From Porcipelethomonas sp964621265 (GTDB taxonomy: Bacteria; Bacillota; Clostridia; Oscillospirales; Ruminococcaceae): DNA of 64,000 nucleotides. Both the position numbers and the translations under genes were made by a program. A model generated the notes under the pieces. It was not told the DNA's origin. It saw only the letters and a program-made list of their open reading frames with translations, and searched no databases. Numbering within the stretch: position 1 is the stretch's first letter; each line of letters opens with the position of its first letter. The stretch covers positions 116,591-180,590 of the forward strand of contig CAZULQ010000002.1 in assembly GCA_964621265.1 (NCBI GenBank). The letters are read 5' to 3'. Positions 59,555-64,000 of the stretch are shown here, piece by piece.

Positions 59555-60127
59555 CTAAGCAATTTTCAGCGCCGAATAAATATCCGCACCCTGAGTTAAT
59601 TTATTGCATAAAAACCTTCTGCACTTATCATAATTCGCAAAGGTTCTTTTTGCCGCTTCTTCGCTTCCGTACACCTTCCAGCATCCGCAAAGCTTGAAGT
59701 TTTCACCTTTATTTTTAATAAACCCGATAACGTCCTCAACAGGATAGTCGAGGAAAAGTCCGATTTCATGCGGGAAATCACCGTTTTGTCTTATTCTCTC
59801 CGCCAAAAATCCGAGCTGGGATGCGAGCGGTTTTTCCATATCATAGCCAAAGCTTCTGAGCATCGCTGAAATTATCGGGTCGGAGAGACGCTCTGTCAGC
59901 ATTTTTTCGTTGTATACCAGCAAAAGTGTACGTCTTCCGCAGTTGCAGAGTATACGGCTTTTAAGGCCCCTTGCCTGCATTTTCTCATTGAAAATTGCCG
60001 AGTGCTGTTCAAGTGCAAATTCCTTCGGAGACATCGAAATCAGGCTCGCACATTTTATCCCGAGAAGTGTCGGGGCTGTGTGAAACGCAAGCTTTTCTCC
60101 GAAATTATAATGCTCTTTATATGACAT
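59555..60127 (-). CDS. DUF3793 family protein
   Basis: 190 residues from MSYKEHYN (60127), with GAAAGGAG upstream. Conserved pieces: HTAPTLLGIKCASLIS near the start, FPHEIGLFLDYPVEDV and CGCWKVYGSEEAAKRTFANY. Cysteines (LCNCGRR, KLCGCW) could bind metal or haem. Function unknown; it is commonly found beside flavodoxin genes in clostridia, and here sits behind operator site D. Confidence 0.82.
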   Translation of the reverse strand: MSYKEHYNFGEKLAFHTAPTLLGIKCASLISMSPKEFALEQHSAIFNEKMQARGLKSRILCNCGRRTLLLVYNEKMLTERLSDPIISAMLRSFGYDMEKPLASQLGFLAERIRQNGDFPHEIGLFLDYPVEDVIGFIKNKGENFKLCGCWKVYGSEEAAKRTFANYDKCRRFLCNKLTQGADIYSALKIA

Positions 60128-60143
60128 ACTGCTCTCCTTTCTT

Positions 60144-60159
60144 GTTAGCATAAGCTAAC
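60144..60159. promoter_or_regulatory. Metal-regulator-like operator, site D
   Basis: GTTAG-CATAAG-CTAAC (perfect GTTAGC/GCTAAC inverted repeat) between the DUF2325 and DUF3793 genes. Confidence 0.65.
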
Positions 60160-60186
60160 TATATTTCAAAAAAATATATCTTGTTT

Positions 60187-60471
60187 TCAGTTTGTACAAT
60201 ACTGCTCCAGAATACTTTTAAGCGCACTTGCACTTGCGCTGTGTATTCTCGCAACAGGAATATCATGCTTCTGCGACTTATGATTTACGCTGTTTACCAT
60301 CTTGTGCGAGCATGTATTCGTGAAAACCACCATTAAATCGGGCGTTCCCAGTTTATTTTCAAAGTCTGACGGCATCTGTGTAAAAACCTTTGCCTTGCAG
60401 TTATAAGACCTGCATATATCCTTATAGCGTGTTGCCATGCGGTCGTTGCCGCCAACCACAACAATACTCAA
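60187..60471 (-). CDS. DUF2325 family protein
   Basis: About 94 residues from TTG 60471 (SIVVVGGNDRM follows), which has GAGGTGA at good spacing; the GTG at 60480 overlaps that site. A small alpha/beta fold with VVGGNDRM, CKAKVFTQM and VFTNTCSHKMVNSV, typical of DUF2325. Function unknown. First gene of a unit with DUF3793 and flavodoxin, behind operator site E. Confidence 0.82.
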   Translation of the reverse strand: MSIVVVGGNDRMATRYKDICRSYNCKAKVFTQMPSDFENKLGTPDLMVVFTNTCSHKMVNSVNHKSQKHDIPVARIHSASASALKSILEQYCTN

Positions 60472-60489
60472 TTTTGTCACCTCATTTCA

Positions 60490-60505
60490 GTTAGCGATAA
60501 CTAAC
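60490..60505. promoter_or_regulatory. Metal-regulator-like operator, site E
   Basis: GTTAG-CGATAA-CTAAC, within a perfect CAGTTAG/CTAACTG inverted repeat, placed at the expected transcription start of the DUF2325 gene, the same position as site A at feoA. Confidence 0.7.
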
Positions 60506-60512
60506 TGTATAT

Positions 60513-60541
60513 AGTATAGCACACATAATCTTTCTTGTCAA
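60513..60541 (-). promoter_or_regulatory. Promoter of the DUF2325-DUF3793-flavodoxin unit
   Basis: On the minus strand TTGACA (60536-60541), 17-base spacer, TATACT (60513-60518). Confidence 0.8.
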
Positions 60542-60593
60542 GGAATTTTCTGAAAAAATTTCTATAAAGTGTCAGAAGGCATCACACATGCAA

Positions 60594-60619
60594 AACAAAA
60601 AGGAGACCTTTCGGTCTCC
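60594..60619 (-). terminator. Terminator of typA
   Basis: GGAGACC/GGTCTCC stem with TTTTTG on the minus strand. Confidence 0.8.
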
Positions 60620-60633
60620 TGTGTTATATAATA

Positions 60634-62457
60634 TTACTGCTTTGCTCTCTGCTTAGCTCTCATTGTGTTGCTTAAAATTCTCTTTCTGATACGGATATTC
60701 TCAGGTGTAACTTCGAGAAGCTCGTCGTCAGCTAAGAATTCAAGGCTGTCTTCAAGGCTGAGCTTTCTTGGCGGAACAAGTCTGAGTGCGTCATCTGAAC
60801 CGCTTGCACGAGTGTTGGTAAGGTGCTTTTTCTTACATACGTTTACAACAAGGTCTTCAACCTTTGGAGATGCACCGACAATCATACCCTCATATACAGG
60901 TGTGCCTGCTCCGATAAAGAGTGAGCCACGCTCCTGAGCGTTAAAGAGACCGTATGTTACAGCTTCGCCTGTTTCAAATGAAACGAGTGAGCCTGTGTTT
61001 CTCTTCTGGATTTCGCCCTTATATGGCTGATAACTGTCAAACACGCTTGACATGATACCCTCACCCTTTGTATCTGTGAGGAATTCGCTCTTATAACCGA
61101 AAAGTCCTCTTGAAGGGATAAGGAATTCAAGCTTCATTCTTGAGCCCTGTGGGTGCATTTCAAGCATATCAGCCTTTCTTGTACCCATCTTTTCCATTAC
61201 AGAACCAACGCATTCTTCTGGTACGTCGATAACAAGTCTTTCAACAGGTTCAAGCTTCTGACCGTTTTCGTCCTCCTTGAAGAGTACTCTCGGAGTTGAA
61301 ACTGAAAGCTCATAGCCCTCACGGCGCATGTTTTCGATAAGGATTGAAAGGTGCATTTCACCTCTGCCCGCAACTCTGAATGCGTCAGTATTTTCAGTTT
61401 CCTCAACTCTGAGTGAAACGTCCTTTAATGTTTCCTTGAAAAGTCTTTCACGAAGCTGACGTGAAGTTACGAACTTGCCCTCTCTGCCTGCGAAAGGAGA
61501 ATCGTTAACTGCGAATGTCATTTCAACAGTCGGTTCGCTAATTTTTGTAAATTCGATTGGTTCAATGCAGTCTGAAGCACAGACAGTATCACCGATTGTG
61601 ATTCCGTCAATACCGCTCACCCAGATAATATCGCCGACATTTGCTGTTTCAGCAGGAACTCTCTGAAGTCCCTCAATCTGTAAAAGTGAAACGAGTTTAG
61701 CGTTTGTAACCTTCTTGTCAGGGTTCTGAGCGTTGCACACAGCAACGTTCTGGTTAACCTTTACAGAACCTCTCTGAATACGTCCGATACCGATTCTTCC
61801 GACATATTCGTTATAGTCAATAGAAGAAACGAGCATCTGGAATGGACCGTCCTCATCGCCCTTTGGTGGCTCGATATAGTCCATGATAGTATCGAAAAGC
61901 GGAATTAAGTCCTTGCCCTCCTCATACTGGCTAAGTGACGCTGTACCGGCTCTGCCCGAGCAGAAAAGAATCGGGCTTTCGAGCTGTTCGTCGTTAGCGT
62001 CAAGGTCAAGCAGAAGCTCTAAAACTTCATCGCCGATTTCGTCAAGACGTGCGTCAGGACGGTCGATTTTATTTACAACAATGATGATTTTGTGGTTCAT
62101 TTCAAGTGCCTTTGAAAGCACGAATCTTGTCTGTGGCATTGCGCCCTCAGCAGCGTCAACAAGAAGAATAACGCCGTCAACCATTGAGAGAACTCTCTCT
62201 ACCTCGCCGCCGAAGTCAGCGTGTCCCGGAGTGTCAATGATATTGATTTTAGTACCCTTGTAGCAAACGGAAGTGTTTTTCGCAAGGATTGTGATACCTC
62301 TTTCACGTTCAATATCGCCGCTGTCCATAACTCTCTCTGCGACAACCTGGTTTTCTCTGAATGCACCGCCCTGCTTTAACATCTCGTCAACGAGTGTTGT
62401 TTTACCGTGGTCAACGTGGGCGATAATCGCAACGTTTCTTAAATCTTCTCTAACCAT
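60634..62457 (-). CDS. typA: Ribosome-associated GTPase TypA/BipA
   Basis: 607 residues, full length. G1 is AHVDHGKT (13-20), G3 DTPGHADFGGEVERVL, G4 NKIDRPDAR. The EF-G-like domains follow and the BipA-specific C-terminus contains GLFGYKSEFLTDTKGEGIM. It assists ribosome assembly and stress translation. RBS CAGGAGGAA. Confidence 0.97.
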   Translation of the reverse strand: MVREDLRNVAIIAHVDHGKTTLVDEMLKQGGAFRENQVVAERVMDSGDIERERGITILAKNTSVCYKGTKINIIDTPGHADFGGEVERVLSMVDGVILLVDAAEGAMPQTRFVLSKALEMNHKIIIVVNKIDRPDARLDEIGDEVLELLLDLDANDEQLESPILFCSGRAGTASLSQYEEGKDLIPLFDTIMDYIEPPKGDEDGPFQMLVSSIDYNEYVGRIGIGRIQRGSVKVNQNVAVCNAQNPDKKVTNAKLVSLLQIEGLQRVPAETANVGDIIWVSGIDGITIGDTVCASDCIEPIEFTKISEPTVEMTFAVNDSPFAGREGKFVTSRQLRERLFKETLKDVSLRVEETENTDAFRVAGRGEMHLSILIENMRREGYELSVSTPRVLFKEDENGQKLEPVERLVIDVPEECVGSVMEKMGTRKADMLEMHPQGSRMKLEFLIPSRGLFGYKSEFLTDTKGEGIMSSVFDSYQPYKGEIQKRNTGSLVSFETGEAVTYGLFNAQERGSLFIGAGTPVYEGMIVGASPKVEDLVVNVCKKKHLTNTRASGSDDALRLVPPRKLSLEDSLEFLADDELLEVTPENIRIRKRILSNTMRAKQRAKQ

Positions 62458-62532
62458 TTTTCATTCCTCCTGAAATTTTAGGATATGATTTTTTATGTGA
62501 ATTTATGTTCCTTGCGGAATATAAATTGTAGT

Positions 62533-63168
62533 TTAGTTCATGTTCATAACCCTGAGCATGCTTTCAAGTCTGTCAAAATTTTCAAAGCTTCTGGGTATGT
62601 AAAGTGTTTTTGAAAAGCCTCTTTTGCGCCTGCCTCTTACAATGCGCTCATTCATTCTCACCTTAGCGATAAGATATTTGCTGTTTTCTTTAAGGGACAG
62701 AACCTCGTTTATCTCATAGCCTATAAGGTCATGCGTTGACAAAAAGGTGTCAAGCTTTTGTGCATCTGCATATTCTCTCATACGCTTTGCTGTTATAAAA
62801 ACGCTGTAAAAGCCTTTTTTCATACTGCGTGAAGTTTTAAAATAAGGCGAGTAAAGAAAAGTATTATGCAGATATATGCAGAAAATACGCGTATCAGCAG
62901 TACCGTCCCTGTCGGTTGCGACATAAGCGGTTATATGCGAAAAGCTGAGCGTTATAATTCTTATAAACAAAACCGCAAATAAAGCCACTATAAAAGGAAG
63001 TGAGATAACGATTATTTCATGATGGCTGTCAAAGAAAAGCGTTTCGGCAACGCCGATACCGATTACAAGCAGCATTATCACAAGCATCGCTACGAACGCC
63101 ATAAATGGTGCCCCAAAAAGATAGCGCAGATGTATTCTTTCGGGTTTGTGGGTTCTGCATATTATCAT
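62533..63168 (-). CDS. Membrane protein of unknown function, related to next gene
   Basis: 211 residues from MIICRTHK (63168), with AAAGGAGA upstream; the longer frame to 63237 lacks a ribosome site and overlaps the neighbour. Two membrane helices (about 21-46 and 54-78), then a cytoplasmic domain with SRSMKKGFYSVFITAKRMRE and TLYIPRSFENFDRLESML. Layout (two helices plus a beta-rich C-terminal domain) resembles YcxB-like proteins. Lies 19 bases after the following gene's stop. Confidence 0.6.
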   Translation of the reverse strand: MIICRTHKPERIHLRYLFGAPFMAFVAMLVIMLLVIGIGVAETLFFDSHHEIIVISLPFIVALFAVLFIRIITLSFSHITAYVATDRDGTADTRIFCIYLHNTFLYSPYFKTSRSMKKGFYSVFITAKRMREYADAQKLDTFLSTHDLIGYEINEVLSLKENSKYLIAKVRMNERIVRGRRKRGFSKTLYIPRSFENFDRLESMLRVMNMN

Positions 63169-63187
63169 TATCTGCGTTCTCCTTTTC

Positions 63188-63700
63188 TCAGGATTTGACT
63201 GTGAAACGTGAACCGAGCTTTTCCTTGAAAAGCGCACTCAGTTCTTCGGGTGTGCCCTCAGTAATAGCACTTTTTTTGATGATATAACTTGTATTATCAT
63301 GAAGCCAGCAAAAATATTCCTCTGTTTCAATTGCTTTATTAAATCTCTTATAATTACATTCCGTCAAACAGCAGCACCCATTCCCTAAAAGGCTGGTAAT
63401 ATATTTATCCTCGTGAAACTCGAGAATGGCTCTTGTGTATGGCGATTCCTCACGCCACTGATTGAGAAGCCTTTTCTCTTTATCATTTTCTCTGAATATA
63501 AAGGTTAAAAAAACAAATCCCAGATACCATTGTATATAAGGTGTGACATTAAAAATGTACACACATACTGCCACAATGAAAATAATTATTGTTAGAATAA
63601 TAAGAGTTGATTTTTTTCTTAACGATTTGTTGAGCTTAAGCAGCTTATACATATCCTTGACAACTTCGGGATCGCTCGGTAAATAATCTGCCTTAATCAT
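63188..63700 (-). CDS. YcxB-like membrane protein
   Basis: 170 residues from MIKADYLPSD (63700), with CAGGAAG upstream; an ATG 40 codons earlier lies close to the tRNA terminator and has no ribosome site. Two membrane helices (about 30-70), then a YcxB-like cytoplasmic domain (EFHEDKYITSL, TEEYFCWLHDNTSYIIKKSA). Function unknown. Forms a pair with the gene that follows. Confidence 0.65.
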   Translation of the reverse strand: MIKADYLPSDPEVVKDMYKLLKLNKSLRKKSTLIILTIIIFIVAVCVYIFNVTPYIQWYLGFVFLTFIFRENDKEKRLLNQWREESPYTRAILEFHEDKYITSLLGNGCCCLTECNYKRFNKAIETEEYFCWLHDNTSYIIKKSAITEGTPEELSALFKEKLGSRFTVKS

Positions 63701-63790
63701 AGCAACACTTCCTGTCTTAGCGATATTATTTCCAAAACTTTTCACAATAAAGCTTACATTTTGTTTAAAGAGCGTTTTTTTCTTTGCATA

Positions 63791-63818
63791 AAAAAAGTCC
63801 TGCATGATAATGCAGGAC
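63791..63818 (-). terminator. Terminator after tRNA-Tyr
   Basis: GTCCTGCA/TGCAGGAC stem, T-run on the minus strand. Confidence 0.85.
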
Positions 63819-63824
63819 ACTTTC

Positions 63825-63909
63825 TGGTGGGAGAAGATGGATTTGAACCATCGAAGCTAAACGCAACAGATTTACAGTCTGCCCCCTTTGGCCACTCGGG
63901 AATTCTCCC
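63825..63909 (-). tRNA. tRNA-Tyr (anticodon GTA)
   Basis: Acceptor GGGAGAA/TTCTCCC with encoded CCA, a long class II variable arm, anticodon loop CTGTAAA, and T-loop GGTTCAAATCC. Confidence 0.95.
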
Positions 63910-63946
63910 ATTAAAAAATCCACCGACTGTTGCCGGTAGGATTGTT

Positions 63947-64000
63947 TGGAGCTGGTGGACGGACTCGAACCCCCGACCTGCTGATTACAAATCAGCTGCT
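63947..64000 (-). tRNA. tRNA-Thr (anticodon TGT), partial
   Basis: 3' part only; the 5' end is outside the window. Anticodon loop in CTGATTTGTAATCAG, T-loop TTCGAGT, acceptor strand CACCAGC, T, encoded CCA. The T-stem shows one G-G mismatch by my reading. Confidence 0.9.

Overview
The window looks like chromosome from a Gram-positive, spore-forming gut or rumen anaerobe of the Ruminococcus / Oscillospiraceae type. Four secreted proteins carry dockerin modules and two of these also carry a cohesin-like module. Spore genes (gpr, spoVS) are present, housekeeping genes are clostridial in type, and pyruvate phosphate dikinase has strongly biased codon use. R. bromii, a sporulating starch degrader with an amylosome, is a reasonable guess, but the species is inferred rather than read directly.

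Layout. 1-1.8 kb: cysteine desulfurase (5' cut by the window), a lone EF-Tu-domain-2-like protein and an IscU/NifU scaffold. 1.9-7.7 kb: PspC protein, XRE regulator, prfC, alr, glmS. 7.7-10.8 kb: two BspA-type leucine-rich-repeat surface proteins and a small lipoprotein. 11-19.2 kb: gpr, rpsT, a sugar isomerase-like protein, nrdR, fumarase alpha, ymdB, spoVS, glyS and a DUF421/DUF4363 pair. 19.2-21.4 kb: two secreted proteins sharing a domain, one with a dockerin. 21.7-27.3 kb: mfd, pth, glmU. 27.6-30.3 kb: ppdK.

30.4-42.4 kb is an accessory island. It holds a DpnII-type restriction-modification cluster (Dam-like methylase, Mrr, DpnII, unknown protein, second methylase), then an AT-rich DUF262 plus OLD-type ATPase/TOPRIM pair, a CHC2 primase-like protein, a P4/D5-like helicase, a non-coding region with four tandem hairpin repeats and two identical 12-bp palindromes, and a large serine recombinase. 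It reads as an integrative or satellite-like element with a defence cargo.

42.4-49.3 kb: a membrane-tethered sigma-factor fusion, a strong candidate for a structured non-coding RNA, a cohesin-dockerin protein, a dockerin-bearing GH24 lysozyme, and a second cohesin-dockerin protein behind two tandem c-di-GMP-I riboswitches. 49.5-53.2 kb: reverse rubrerythrin, then asnS-asnA under an asparagine T-box. 53.4-60.5 kb: feoA, feoB and a FeoB-associated Cys-rich protein; a membrane EAL phosphodiesterase; a TetR regulator; and flavodoxin, DUF3793 and DUF2325 genes. The feo and flavodoxin clusters share five GTTAG-N6-CTAAC sites, which points to one metal-responsive regulon. 60.6-64 kb: typA, two small membrane proteins, tRNA-Tyr and a partial tRNA-Thr.

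Best leads for new biology: the DUF262/OLD pair, the tandem hairpin array, the 228-nt RNA candidate at 44960-45187, the sigma fusion, the shared iron-type operator, and a palindromic (circularly permuted) domain order in the 20.2-21.4 kb dockerin protein. Nothing here was checked against a database; family names rest on recognised motifs.
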